Translations under genes and position numbers: made by a program
Notes under the pieces: model-generated
Database searches by the model: none
Told to the model about the DNA's origin: nothing
Seen by the model: the letters and a program-made list of their open reading frames with translations, nothing else
From: Polaribacter sp.
GTDB lineage: Bacteria; Bacteroidota; Bacteroidia; Flavobacteriales; Flavobacteriaceae
Assembly (NCBI GenBank): GCA_028336245.1
Contig: JAOKTT010000011.1
Location: 1 to 47,253 of the forward strand
Length of the DNA stretch: 47,253 bases
Direction: 5' to 3'
In this document: piece by piece, positions 1 through 8,804 of the stretch
How the letters are laid out: each line of letters opens with the position of its first letter
Position numbering within the stretch: position 1 is the first letter of the stretch

Positions 1-458
1 TGGGAGTCACTACAAATCACGATCAGAAAATACAAGTTCCAGACTTACAGAAACTAACTTTAGCAGAAGTAACTGTAAAATTAAAGGAATTAGATTTAGC
101 ATATAAAATTATTGACAGTGCAAGTTTTAACCCTGCTTTTCCAAGAAAATCAGTCATTGAACAGACGCCAGAAGCAGGTGATTTTGTAAAAGAAAAGCGT
201 AAAATATATTTAACTTTAAATCCTTCAAAATATAGAGATGTTACAGTTCCGGATCTAAATGGCCGAACAAAAAGACAAGCATCTTCGCAATTGCGGGCCA
301 TGGGCTTGCGTATTGGAACCGAGTTTACCTATGTAAAAGATATTGGGAAGGATGTGGTCAGAGGGCTTCGTTTTAAAGGGAAAACTATAAATAAGGGAGA
401 CAAGGTCGCGTTAAACTCTCTTTTAGATTTAGTTTTAGGCGATGGAAAAGGAAGGTAA
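1..458 (+). CDS. PASTA domain-containing protein, C-terminal part (5' truncated by window)
   Basis: An open reading frame enters from the left edge (first full codon at base 3) and stops at TAA 456-458. The about 151 visible residues contain two PASTA-type repeats. One begins near IQVPDLQKLTLAEV and the other near DVTVPDLNGRTKRQASSQL, each with the typical V-P-(D/N)-L/V opening and a glycine-containing turn. PASTA domains bind peptidoglycan-like ligands in Ser/Thr kinases and PBPs. In flavobacteria a short membrane-anchored PASTA protein commonly sits between ddl and an rluD-like gene, and an rluD-like gene follows here after 54 nt. The N-terminal anchor is outside the window. Confidence 0.85.
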   Translation, partial: GVTTNHDQKIQVPDLQKLTLAEVTVKLKELDLAYKIIDSASFNPAFPRKSVIEQTPEAGDFVKEKRKIYLTLNPSKYRDVTVPDLNGRTKRQASSQLRAMGLRIGTEFTYVKDIGKDVVRGLRFKGKTINKGDKVALNSLLDLVLGDGKGR

Positions 459-512
459 TGAGGTTTTTAGTGTGTGTTGTTGAATTAAAAAATAAAAAAT
501 AAAAGAATCATT

Positions 513-1553
513 TTGCAGGAAAATCAGAGTCAAGATTTAGAAAACGAAGAATTATACGAACACTATAAGTTCACAGCAAGTGTTGGGCAAGAGCCATTAA
601 GAGTGGATAAGTTTTTAATGAATTTTATTGAAAACGCAACCAGAAGTAAGTTGCAACAAGCAGCAAAGGCAGGGAATGTTTTGGTAAATGAAACCGCAGT
701 AAAATCGAATCATAAGGTAAAACCAAATGATGTTGTTCGGATTGTTTTAGCATACCCACCAGCAGAAAGCTTATTGGTAGCAGAAGACATTCCTCTGGAT
801 ATTATTTACGAGGATGACGCCGTAATTGTAGTTAATAAACCTGCAGGAATGGTAGTACACCCTGGGCATGGAAATTATTCTGGGACTTTAGTTAATGGCT
901 TAATTCATCACATAGAAAATTTACCAACAAATTCGAATGAAAGACCTGGTTTGGTGCATCGAATAGATAAAGATACCAGTGGTTTATTAGTGGTTGCAAA
1001 GACTGAATTTGCAATGGCAAATTTATCACGTCAATTTTTTGACAGAACAACGGAGCGTTTGTACTATGCCTTAGTTTGGGGGAATGTTGCTGAAGACGAA
1101 GGTCGCATAGAAGGGAATATTGGAAGGAGTTTAAAAAACCGGTTGCAAATGGCCGTTTTTCCTGATGGAGATTTTGGAAAACATGCAGTTACACACTATA
1201 AAGTTTTAGAAAGGCTAACCTATGTTACTTTAGTAGAGTGCAAGCTAGAGACGGGAAGAACCCATCAAATTAGAGCACACTTTAAACAGATAGGGCACAC
1301 ACTTTTTAACGATGAGCGTTATGGTGGAGATACTGTTTTAAAAGGAACTACTTTCACTAAATACAAGCAGTTTGTGCATAATTGTTTTAAAGTGTTACCA
1401 AGACAGGCGTTACATGCGAAGACATTAGGTTTTACACACCCAACAACCGGTGCTTTTATGCAGTTTAATTCTGAGGTTCCTCAAGATATTACGGACTGCT
1501 TGGAGAAATGGAGAACCTATTCAGAGAATTCTAAAGACATTGAATTGGAATAA
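513..1553 (+). CDS. rluD: RluA/RluD family 23S rRNA pseudouridine synthase
   Basis: The 346-residue protein has the family's normal length. An N-terminal S4 RNA-binding domain (about residues 28-80, LRVDKFL...GNVLVN...) is followed by the pseudouridine synthase domain with the HRIDKDTSG signature at 149-157; D152 is the catalytic aspartate. RluD-type enzymes isomerise uridines in helix 69 of 23S rRNA; the exact target is inferred from family resemblance. No ATG fits the N-terminus. The frame is closed upstream by TAA at 486-488, so the start is probably TTG 513, with ATT 510 or ATC 507 as alternatives. The next ATG (codon 36) would remove part of the S4 domain. It probably shares a transcript with the PASTA gene upstream. 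Confidence 0.93.
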   Translation: MQENQSQDLENEELYEHYKFTASVGQEPLRVDKFLMNFIENATRSKLQQAAKAGNVLVNETAVKSNHKVKPNDVVRIVLAYPPAESLLVAEDIPLDIIYEDDAVIVVNKPAGMVVHPGHGNYSGTLVNGLIHHIENLPTNSNERPGLVHRIDKDTSGLLVVAKTEFAMANLSRQFFDRTTERLYYALVWGNVAEDEGRIEGNIGRSLKNRLQMAVFPDGDFGKHAVTHYKVLERLTYVTLVECKLETGRTHQIRAHFKQIGHTLFNDERYGGDTVLKGTTFTKYKQFVHNCFKVLPRQALHAKTLGFTHPTTGAFMQFNSEVPQDITDCLEKWRTYSENSKDIELE

Positions 1554-1638
1554 AAAACAGATTGAACCTTAGGGTTAATTTCACCTGTTTTTCTTTATTT
1601 GTCTATTGTTAGCAAAAATTATGAGAGGTGCACCGTTT

Positions 1639-2109
1639 TTAACAACACCCAGAATTTGGTTCACAAGTATTCCCATTACCTGCGTCAAAAATTCTAATTC
1701 TTGGTTTTTCTGTGGTAATTCCGCAAGCATCCTTTGCCAGACATGCGGTCAGTTTTGATTCTAATAAAAAGTAGGTTCCATCGAAACCTAAGTTATAGGT
1801 GCCAACAGTTTCTTTTCCTTGGTACTCTACTTCAATTTCTAAATCTGCTAACTCGAACATTTTTTCAGACATCGCTATAATACTTAGTAACTTCTCTGGA
1901 TGCAATCTGTGGTCATAATCTTTTTCTTCCCAAAGTTGGAAGTTGATTTTTTCTTCACGTCTAACTTTACCTCCACAGTCAATATAGTTTTTTGTTGTTT
2001 TTCCAACTTCAGTGACATGAAAATGCGCTTGTACAAGATTTCCATTTGGCAGTTGAAAACCTATTTTTGTTACATTTTTTAAGTGCTTCTTAATTTCTGA
2101 TAATTTCAT
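1639..2109 (-). CDS. DUF6428 family protein with Cys-rich C-terminus
   Basis: A 156-residue soluble protein without a signal peptide. It matches my memory of the flavobacterial DUF6428 family: opening KLSEIKKHL, a central HFHVTEVGK, and YDHRLHPEKL. The second half holds several cysteines (ACLAKDACG and the terminal CEPNSGCC), suggestive of metal or metalloid binding. Family members are often found in arsenic-resistance operons beside ArsR and arsenate reductase. Here no ArsR is adjacent; only a GNAT gene lies upstream on the same strand, 45 nt away. Function is unknown. It is convergent with the rluD-like gene. Confidence 0.8.
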   Translation of the reverse strand: MKLSEIKKHLKNVTKIGFQLPNGNLVQAHFHVTEVGKTTKNYIDCGGKVRREEKINFQLWEEKDYDHRLHPEKLLSIIAMSEKMFELADLEIEVEYQGKETVGTYNLGFDGTYFLLESKLTACLAKDACGITTEKPRIRIFDAGNGNTCEPNSGCC

Positions 2110-2154
2110 AGTATTCTTTTTTTTAAGATAATAAAAGAGACGCGTAATTTTATT

Positions 2155-2685
2155 TTAGAGTTCTAGAGACAAAACATGGTTCGGATTCGTTTTTGTTGGT
2201 GACAAAACAAAGTCATGCGCGCCTACATTTTTAAACCCTGTTTTTTTATAAAAAGCGAGGGCTTTTGTATTTTCTACCCAAACGAATAACCAAATACACG
2301 CTTGCTTGTATTCTTTGGCTAAAGTAATATTAAAGTGCATCAACTCTTTTCCCAAACCTAAATGATAAAACTCCTCTAAAAGGTACAGGCGTTCCATTTT
2401 TGTGCTATTTTCAGCTTTAATATTTGGATTTCCCGTGTTAAAAACAATTTTAGAAAATCCAGCAATTACATCATTGTAGTACAACAGATGGTATTGAAAT
2501 TTCGTATTGGAAAGTTCTGCTTTAAAATTTTCTTCACTGAAATTAGCAGCGATATAAGCGTCTATAATTTCTTTGGAAGCAGAATGGCCATGCGCGGGTA
2601 AAAAAGCAGCTACACTTAGTTTAGAGAGCATAGCGGCATCTTTTTGAGTTGCTTTAGTGATGGTAGGTGTTTTACGGGGTAACAT
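2155..2685 (-). CDS. GNAT family N-acetyltransferase
   Basis: 176 residues with the GNAT fold pattern: an N-terminal strand and helix, a central strand YHLLYYNDVIAGFSKIVF, then the acetyl-CoA pyrophosphate-binding segment RLYLLEEFYHLGLGKELM (Q/R-x-x-G-x-G-like loop), followed by ACIWLFVWVENTKALAFYKKTGF, a typical motif B with the N-x-x-A-x-x-F-Y-x-x-x-G-F signature. Such enzymes transfer acetyl from acetyl-CoA to an amine; the substrate cannot be read from sequence. It is cytosolic. It precedes the DUF6428 gene in the same direction, so the two may be cotranscribed. Confidence 0.88.
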   Translation of the reverse strand: MLPRKTPTITKATQKDAAMLSKLSVAAFLPAHGHSASKEIIDAYIAANFSEENFKAELSNTKFQYHLLYYNDVIAGFSKIVFNTGNPNIKAENSTKMERLYLLEEFYHLGLGKELMHFNITLAKEYKQACIWLFVWVENTKALAFYKKTGFKNVGAHDFVLSPTKTNPNHVLSLEL

Positions 2686-2807
2686 GTAATAAAAATAAAT
2701 CTAAAATTTAAATAATAACTATTTGGTGGAATAAAACGGTTTTTAAGCGCTTATAAATTTACTGATTATTTTCCACTTTGTAAACTTCAATTTTTAAGTT
2801 TTTAATT

Positions 2808-2840
2808 AAAAAAACCTCTCTGTTTTCACAAAGAGGTTTT
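2808..2840 (-). terminator. Rho-independent terminator of htpG
   Basis: On the minus strand the arm AAAACCTCT is followed after a 12-nt loop by AGAGGTTTT and then further T residues, about 45 nt after the htpG stop codon. The stem is nine perfect base pairs with a T tail in the htpG direction. It has A residues on the other side, so it could also act bidirectionally. Confidence 0.75.
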
Positions 2841-2884
2841 GGTTTTACAGTTTCCTATTTGCACAGGAATTATGAAAACATGAT

Positions 2885-4792
2885 TTATTTAATCAACGCA
2901 TACGAACGTTTGATAAAGTTTGTCAACTCTTCACCATGTAAAAGGTTCTGAGATAATTTTGCTAAATCAAAAGCTTGAGAAATTAAATGTTTTTGCGCTG
3001 CGGCATCCTTATTGTTTAGGATGTCAGAAGCCAATTGACTATTTGTATTGACCACTAAATTATACATGTCAGGGAAATTGCCCATACCCATCATTCCACC
3101 GCCACCACCAGACGCTTGCATTTCTTTCATTCTTCGCATAAATTCAGGAACTGTAATGATAAAAGGAGAAGCAACAGAGTCCATTGCTTCTAATTGAACC
3201 GTATATGTTTTTGAATTTACTGCAGCCTCAATAATGGGCTTTAAAATGGCTGTTTCTTCATCAGACAACTTAGAAATTACATTGTCGTCTTTCTTAATTA
3301 AATTATCAATATGATCTGCATCAACTCTTGTGAATTTTACTTTTTCAGCGGAACCTTCTAGTTTCTGCATTAAATGAGAGATAATAGGAGAGTCTAAAAT
3401 TAGTACTTCATACCCTTTTGTAGTTGCTGCTTCAATATAACTGTGTTGCGCGTCTTTATTGGCAGCATATAAAACAATGTGGTTTCCGTCTTTATCTGTT
3501 TGAGAACCTTTTGTTTTTTCAAGTAGTTCATCAAATGTAAAATAAGAATTTGCTACTGTTGGATACAAGGCAAACTTCTTCGCTTTGTCAAAGAACTTGT
3601 CTTCGGACAACATTCCATATTCAATGATAACTTTAATATCATTCCATTTTGTCTCAAAATCTGCTCTGTCTTTTTTGAATAAAGAAGCTAGTTTGTCACC
3701 TACTTTTTTAGTAATGTATCCAGATATTTTCTTAACAGCCCCGTCTGCTTGTAAACCAGAACGAGAAACATTTAAAGGAATGTCTGGAGAGTCAATCACC
3801 CCTTTTAGCATCTGTAAAAAGTCAGGAACAATACCCTCTACATTATCCGTTACAAAGACTTGATTTTGGTACAATTGGATCTTGTCTTTTTGCATGTCCA
3901 TTGACGGACTTAACTTAGGAAAGAATAAAATTCCTGTCAAGTTAAAAGGATAATCAACATTTAAATGAATGTGAAATAAAGACTCTTCAAATTGCATTGG
4001 ATACAATTCTCTATAGAAATTATCATAATCTTCTTCTTTTAGATCTGCAGGCATTTTTGTCCAAGCAGGAGCCGTATTATTGATGATATTGTCAACCGTA
4101 ATTTGTTTGTGTGCTTCTGTAGTTTCTTTTCCTTCTGCATCTTTTGTGGTTGCAGGTGTAAATTCAGGATCGTTAATTTCTTTCGTTCCAAACTTAATTT
4201 GCACTTGGTTAAAACGATTGTATTTGTCTAATAAACCACCAATTTTACTTTCTTCTAAAAAGTCTAAAGAATCTTCAGCAATATGCAAAACAATCTCTGT
4301 TCCTCTATCCGTTTTGTCACTTTCAACTAAGGTAAATTCTGGAGAACCGTCACAAGTCCAATGTGCAGCAGGTGCATCTTTAAAAGACTTTGTAATCAAC
4401 TCTACTTTGGCTGCTACCATAAATGCAGAGTAAAAGCCCAATCCAAAATGACCTATAATTCCTGCTTCATTGTCTTTATACTTGTCTAAAAATTCTTCAG
4501 CTCCAGAAAATGCAATTTGGTTGATGTATTTCTCTACCTCATCAGAAGTCATTCCTAACCCTTGATCTTTAATGGTAATTGTTTTTGCTTCTTTGTTAAT
4601 ACTTACTTCAATTTTAGCATCTCCCAGTTCTGTATCTGCTTCCCCAATTGCAATGAGGTGCTTTAGTTTAGAAGTTGCGTCTGTTCCGTTAGAAATAAGT
4701 TCTCTTAAAAATATTTCGTGATCAGAATACAAGAATTTTTTAATCAGTGGAAAAATATTTTCTACCGATACATTAATGTTTCCTTTTGCCAT
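2885..4792 (-). CDS. htpG: Molecular chaperone HtpG (Hsp90 family)
   Basis: 635 residues, the usual length for bacterial HtpG. The GHKL ATPase domain shows the ATP-lid and nucleotide motifs: E31 and N35 in LRELISNGTDA, D76-G80 in DQGLGMT, and GHFGLGFYSAF near 114-124. The middle domain carries NVSRSGLQ, where Hsp90s contact the gamma-phosphate. The C-terminal dimerisation domain includes a glycine/methionine-rich linker (ASGGGGGMMGMG, about 555-568), a feature I associate with Bacteroidota HtpG. It refolds or holds client proteins in the cytosol under stress. It is monocistronic, with its own terminator at 2808-2840 and 147 nt of divergent intergenic space upstream. Confidence 0.97.
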   Translation of the reverse strand: MAKGNINVSVENIFPLIKKFLYSDHEIFLRELISNGTDATSKLKHLIAIGEADTELGDAKIEVSINKEAKTITIKDQGLGMTSDEVEKYINQIAFSGAEEFLDKYKDNEAGIIGHFGLGFYSAFMVAAKVELITKSFKDAPAAHWTCDGSPEFTLVESDKTDRGTEIVLHIAEDSLDFLEESKIGGLLDKYNRFNQVQIKFGTKEINDPEFTPATTKDAEGKETTEAHKQITVDNIINNTAPAWTKMPADLKEEDYDNFYRELYPMQFEESLFHIHLNVDYPFNLTGILFFPKLSPSMDMQKDKIQLYQNQVFVTDNVEGIVPDFLQMLKGVIDSPDIPLNVSRSGLQADGAVKKISGYITKKVGDKLASLFKKDRADFETKWNDIKVIIEYGMLSEDKFFDKAKKFALYPTVANSYFTFDELLEKTKGSQTDKDGNHIVLYAANKDAQHSYIEAATTKGYEVLILDSPIISHLMQKLEGSAEKVKFTRVDADHIDNLIKKDDNVISKLSDEETAILKPIIEAAVNSKTYTVQLEAMDSVASPFIITVPEFMRRMKEMQASGGGGGMMGMGNFPDMYNLVVNTNSQLASDILNNKDAAAQKHLISQAFDLAKLSQNLLHGEELTNFIKRSYALIK

Positions 4793-4939
4793 TTTATTTA
4801 TGATTTGATTAATTTATTAATATTGAAGAACCTACAGTCAAAAAAAATACCAAAGAGCATTTTGTGACAAGATGACAGAAATATTTTTTATATCTGATTT
4901 TTTACTATTTTTAGACATATTAATTTAGGTTTTAGGAGT

Positions 4940-6520
4940 ATGACGTATTTGGGGTACGATTATGTAATTATTGGCAGTGGTTTCGGCGGTGCCGTTAGTG
5001 CTTTGCGATTGTCTGAAAAAGGGTATAAAGTGCTCGTTATAGAAAAAGGGAAATGGTATAAAGAGAATGATTTTCCGAAAACTAATTGGAACTTAAAGAA
5101 ATGGATGTGGCTGCCCAAATTGGGATTTCATGGAATTTTTAAGATGACTTTTTTAAATCATGTCACGGCATTATCGGGAGTTGGAGTTGGAGGAGGTTCT
5201 TTAACCTATGCCAATACCTTACCCGTGCCAAAAGAAGATTTTTTTAAAACAGGAAGTTGGGCGCATTTAAATACTTGGCAAGAAGTGCTAGCTCCTTTTT
5301 ATACGGTAGCCTATAAAATGCTAGGAGCAGCTATAAATCCAATCTTGCACGATGCAGACCTCCTCATTAAAGAGATTGCAGAAGAGGAGGGAAAGGGAAA
5401 ATATTTTAAAGCAGCTAAAGTTGCGGTTTTTTTTGGTGAACCTGGCAAGACAGTGAAAGATCCATACTTTAATGGCAAGGGCCCAGACAGAAAAGGATGC
5501 ATACACTGCGGTGCTTGCATGACAGGTTGCAGGTACAATGCGAAGAATACTTTAGATAAAAATTACTTGTATTTAGCGCAACAATTAGGTGCAGAAATAA
5601 TTGCTGAAAAAGAAGTTTTTAATATAGTACCTTTAGATGAAAACGATTCCTCTAAAGGCTATAAAGTAAGTTACAAGTCGAGTATTGGAAAAAAAAATAA
5701 AGAAAGCATTACTACAAAAGGCGTAGTTTTTTCTGGAGGTGTCATGGGAACAATTCCACTATTACTGAACTTAAAAGTGACGTCTTTACCAAAGCTATCA
5801 GAATTTGTAGGCAAAGATGTTCGAACGAATAATGAGTCTTTGTTATCTATTACTTCGCAAGAAGATACAGGTAAAGATTTTTCAAAAGGTCTTTCAATTG
5901 GCTCTATTTTGCATACAGATAAGAACAGTCATTTAGAACCTGTTCGGTATTCAAAGGGGTCAAGTTTTATTAAAATGATGACCATTCCAACTGTGAAGGG
6001 GCGTTATGGTATTTTTAGAATTTTAGGAGTTTTAGGTATTCTAATCACCAAACCTTTTTATGTGCTTCAGACCTTTTTTACTAAAAAATATGCAGAGAAG
6101 ACCACCATTCTACTTTTCATGCAAACGTTAGACAGTACTTTGCAGTTAAAGAAAGGTAGGTTTACACAAATGAAAACAATCGCAACAGCAGGTCAAAGGC
6201 CCAATGCTTTTATTCCTGAAGCATTGGGTTTCGCTAAAAAAGTTGCAGATAAATTAAAGGGAATCCCGTATTCAAATTTTACAGATGTCCTTTTAGGAAC
6301 TACAACTACCGCACATATTTTAGGGGGTGCTGTAATGGGAGAAAATAGAGACTCCGGTGTTATCGACAAAAATTGCAAGGTGTTTGGGTATCAAAACATG
6401 ATGATTTGTGACGGTTCTATCATTTCTGCAAATCCTGGAGTAAACCCTTCTTTGTCCATTACTGCAATTTCAGAGTATGCCATGGATAAAATACCTAAGA
6501 AAGAAAGAAATATCCCGTAA
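4940..6520 (+). CDS. GMC family FAD-dependent oxidoreductase (cholesterol oxidase-like)
   Basis: 526 residues. The N-terminus has a Rossmann dinucleotide-binding motif, YVIIGSGFGGAVSALRLSEKG, ending the second strand with VIEKG. A second FAD/substrate region has the GVGGGSLTYAN signature. The C-terminus has the GMC_oxred_C pattern with HILGGAVMG and ANPGVNPSLSITA. Residues 187-197 form C-x2-C-x2-C-x3-C (CIHCGACMTGC), which resembles a [4Fe-4S] ferredoxin motif and is, as I recall, shared by mycobacterial ChoD-like proteins. The substrate is unknown; an alcohol or sterol-like lipid is possible. A purine-rich TTTAGGAGT precedes the ATG, an unusually good Shine-Dalgarno for this phylum. It is divergent from htpG. 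Confidence 0.87.
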   Translation: MTYLGYDYVIIGSGFGGAVSALRLSEKGYKVLVIEKGKWYKENDFPKTNWNLKKWMWLPKLGFHGIFKMTFLNHVTALSGVGVGGGSLTYANTLPVPKEDFFKTGSWAHLNTWQEVLAPFYTVAYKMLGAAINPILHDADLLIKEIAEEEGKGKYFKAAKVAVFFGEPGKTVKDPYFNGKGPDRKGCIHCGACMTGCRYNAKNTLDKNYLYLAQQLGAEIIAEKEVFNIVPLDENDSSKGYKVSYKSSIGKKNKESITTKGVVFSGGVMGTIPLLLNLKVTSLPKLSEFVGKDVRTNNESLLSITSQEDTGKDFSKGLSIGSILHTDKNSHLEPVRYSKGSSFIKMMTIPTVKGRYGIFRILGVLGILITKPFYVLQTFFTKKYAEKTTILLFMQTLDSTLQLKKGRFTQMKTIATAGQRPNAFIPEALGFAKKVADKLKGIPYSNFTDVLLGTTTTAHILGGAVMGENRDSGVIDKNCKVFGYQNMMICDGSIISANPGVNPSLSITAISEYAMDKIPKKERNIP

Positions 6521-6638
6521 CTTTACGTTTTTGTAATTTATCATAAGTACCTGATAGACGAATTCGTCTTTTTACAAGCCTGTTGATGTGTTCCCATCGG
6601 AAGGCATTACAAGCAATTAAACCAATAACAATTAAAAT

Positions 6639-7646
6639 ATGTATAATTCTAAAATTACCGGACTTGGATACTATGTTCCAGAGAATGTTGTTACCAACGA
6701 TGATTTAAAGGAATTTATGGAAACTTCAGACAAATGGATTCAGGAAAGAACTGGAATTAAAGAAAGGCGTTGGATTGACCCTACTACAGATGATACGACT
6801 GCAGTAATGGGGGCAAAAGCCGCCAAAGTTGCGATTGAAAGAGCAGGATTGACCAAAGATGATATTGACTTCATCGTTTTTGCTACTTTAAGTCCGGACA
6901 TGTATTTCCCTGGTGGTGGTGTGCAAGTGCAAGATTTGTTGGAGATGCCTACAATTGGTGCTTTAGATGTTCGGAACCAGTGTTCTGGTTTTATATACGC
7001 AATGTCGGTTGCGGATCAATTTATAAAGACAGGAATGTATAAAAATATTTTGGTGATTGGTGCAGAGAATCACTCGGGTGGTTTAGAGCGTTCAACCCGA
7101 GGTAGAAATGTAACTGTTATTTTTGGTGACGGAGCAGGAGCTGCCGTTGTATCCCGCTGTGAAGAAGCAGGCAAAGGTATTCTTTCCTCTCACCTGCATT
7201 CGGAGGGTAAACACGCAAAGGAATTGGTTTTAGAAGGACCTTCAACACAGCGTTGGGTGCCGGAAATTCTTGATAAGAATGATCCTAATGATGTTTCTTA
7301 TTATCCACATATGAATGGACAATTTGTTTTTAAACATGCTATTACTCGTTTTTCTGAGGCTATCATGGAGGGTTTACAGGCCAACAAATTAGAGAAAGAA
7401 GACATTGATATGTTAATTCCACACCAAGCAAATTTGCGCATTGCACAATTTATACAAAAGAAATTTAGATTGTCTGACGACCAGGTGTTTAATAATATTA
7501 TGAAATACGGGAATACTACTGCTGCTTCCGTAATTATTGCTTTAACAGAAGCTTGGGAGCAAGGGAAAATTAAGGAGAATGATTTGGTTGTTTTAGCTGC
7601 TTTTGGTAGCGGATTTACTTGGGGTTCAGTTATTATCCGTTGGTAA
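6639..7646 (+). CDS. fabH: 3-oxoacyl-ACP synthase III (FabH family)
   Basis: 335 residues, normal for KAS III. The Cys-His-Asn triad is complete: C115 in RNQCSGF, H262 in IPHQANLRI, and N292 in YGNTTAAS. The C-terminal glycine loop FGSGFTWGS is also present. The enzyme condenses acetyl-CoA (or a branched/other acyl-CoA) with malonyl-ACP to start fatty acid synthesis. It is not next to other fab genes, and Bacteroidota often carry several FabH paralogues, so it may be a secondary copy with a different acyl starter. The ATG is at 6639 after an AT-rich leader. Confidence 0.93.
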   Translation: MYNSKITGLGYYVPENVVTNDDLKEFMETSDKWIQERTGIKERRWIDPTTDDTTAVMGAKAAKVAIERAGLTKDDIDFIVFATLSPDMYFPGGGVQVQDLLEMPTIGALDVRNQCSGFIYAMSVADQFIKTGMYKNILVIGAENHSGGLERSTRGRNVTVIFGDGAGAAVVSRCEEAGKGILSSHLHSEGKHAKELVLEGPSTQRWVPEILDKNDPNDVSYYPHMNGQFVFKHAITRFSEAIMEGLQANKLEKEDIDMLIPHQANLRIAQFIQKKFRLSDDQVFNNIMKYGNTTAASVIIALTEAWEQGKIKENDLVVLAAFGSGFTWGSVIIRW

Positions 7647-7955
7647 ATAACGGAGCGTTTATTTTGATTTTCAAACTTATTAAAAAGGTACTGTTTTTAT
7701 AGCATCTTTTTTGTTGATTTGTTTTAAAATGTCATTTACAACGAGGTATAAAATTACACAACTCGTTTCATATAATTTTTATTTTTTATTCTTGAGGTTT
7801 GGGTGTCAGGCTTTCTTTGCAATAACAAGATTCAACCTTCATTTAAAAAGTAAAGATTGCGTTCCATTCTATAGTAGTGTTAATTTCGGCCCTGTAAAAC
7901 AGCGTTGTTAATAAATTGATTATTTTTACTTTTTTAATATTTTTTTTTTCAAATT
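7647..7955. other. 309-nt intergenic region without a convincing gene
   Basis: Between fabH and the GLPGLI gene. A weak imperfect hairpin overlaps the fabH stop (about 7644-7666, ACG/CGT core followed by T-rich sequence) and may act as a terminator. The rest is T-rich. A 66-codon open frame at 7711-7911 lacks a good start and has no recognisable protein character. The only further element I can support is the promoter candidate at 7905-7934. Confidence 0.5.
7905..7934 (+). promoter_or_regulatory. Candidate Bacteroidota-type promoter for the GLPGLI gene
   Basis: TTG at 7905-7907 is followed after exactly 19 nt by TACTTTTT at 7927-7934. This differs from the Bacteroidota consensus -7 element TAnnTTTG only at the last base. 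It lies 21 nt before the ATG at 7956. The match is in T-rich sequence, so chance is possible. Confidence 0.4.
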
Positions 7956-8777
7956 ATGAAGCCAACTATTTTAAATTTCACGCAATATCTATTCTTGATT
8001 GCTATCGCTTTAAATACCAATGCCCAGGACTTTCAAGGGAAGGCGACGTATGTTTCTAAATCAAAAATGGACTTAGGTACTTATGGAGCAAAGCTGAGTG
8101 AAGCGCGCAAAAAACAAATTGCAGCACGCCTTAAGAATCGGCTTGAAAAGACCTACGTATTAACTTTTAATAGTACTGAATCAACTTTTTTAGAAGAGGA
8201 AAAGATTGACGCTATTTCGGGTGCTACAGATTCTTGGGGTGGTTACTTTTCAAGAGGAGACCACTATAAAAATGTAAAAGAAGGTACTTTGGTTCAGAGT
8301 CAAGAATTTTATGGGAAACGTTTTTTAGTAAAAGATGCGCTCTATGAAATCGCTTGGACTATGGGTACTGAATTTAAAAAGATAGGCCAATATACTTGTT
8401 ACAAGGCAAAAGCTTTTGTACCTGCAAAAGAGTTAAATTGGTACAATTTTTCATGGAGTGATTTAAAAGTAAGCGAAGACAAAGAAAATAAAGAGGCAGT
8501 AGCTCCTGAAGAAATGGTGGTTGTGGAGGCTTGGTATGCGCCTCAAATTCCTTTTGCACAAGGACCTGGAGAGTTCTGGGGGCTGCCTGGTTTAATTTTA
8601 GAGGTAAGTTTAGAAAACACAACTTTATTGTGCACAGAGGTTGTAATTAATAAGGAGAATAAAGTACGCATTGAGTCGCCAGAAAAAGGAAAAGAAATTA
8701 CAAAAAAAGACTATACTGAGACCGTTCGTAATAAAATGATAGAAATGAGAAGCAATAGAATGGGAAGAAGAGGGTAA
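7956..8777 (+). CDS. GLPGLI family protein
   Basis: 273 residues with an N-terminal signal peptide (hydrophobic FLIAIALNTNAQ, cleavage probably after AQ). The family-naming motif GLPGLI is at residues 209-214 within EFWGLPGLILEV. The family is restricted to Bacteroidota, is predicted periplasmic or outer-envelope, and has no known biochemical role. The C-terminus is basic (SNRMGRRG). The gene is followed by a very short ORF after 27 nt and may be cotranscribed with it. Confidence 0.9.
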   Translation: MKPTILNFTQYLFLIAIALNTNAQDFQGKATYVSKSKMDLGTYGAKLSEARKKQIAARLKNRLEKTYVLTFNSTESTFLEEEKIDAISGATDSWGGYFSRGDHYKNVKEGTLVQSQEFYGKRFLVKDALYEIAWTMGTEFKKIGQYTCYKAKAFVPAKELNWYNFSWSDLKVSEDKENKEAVAPEEMVVVEAWYAPQIPFAQGPGEFWGLPGLILEVSLENTTLLCTEVVINKENKVRIESPEKGKEITKKDYTETVRNKMIEMRSNRMGRRG

Positions 8778-8804
8778 CCTTTTTATAAATTCAAAATTCA
8801 AAGA

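Noticed and set aside
23..301. A minus-strand frame over the PASTA gene
   Set aside because: The plus-strand frame has two clear PASTA repeats; this is its shadow.
6556..6569. Short palindrome AGACGAATTCGTCT followed by T's upstream of fabH
   Set aside because: With a 4-nt loop it leaves only a 5-bp stem; could end the GMC oxidoreductase transcript but is too short to call.
7711..7911. A 66-codon open frame in the fabH-GLPGLI gap
   Set aside because: TTG start, no ribosome site, no recognisable domain, and a residue make-up (many F, Y, C in no pattern) like random AT-rich DNA.
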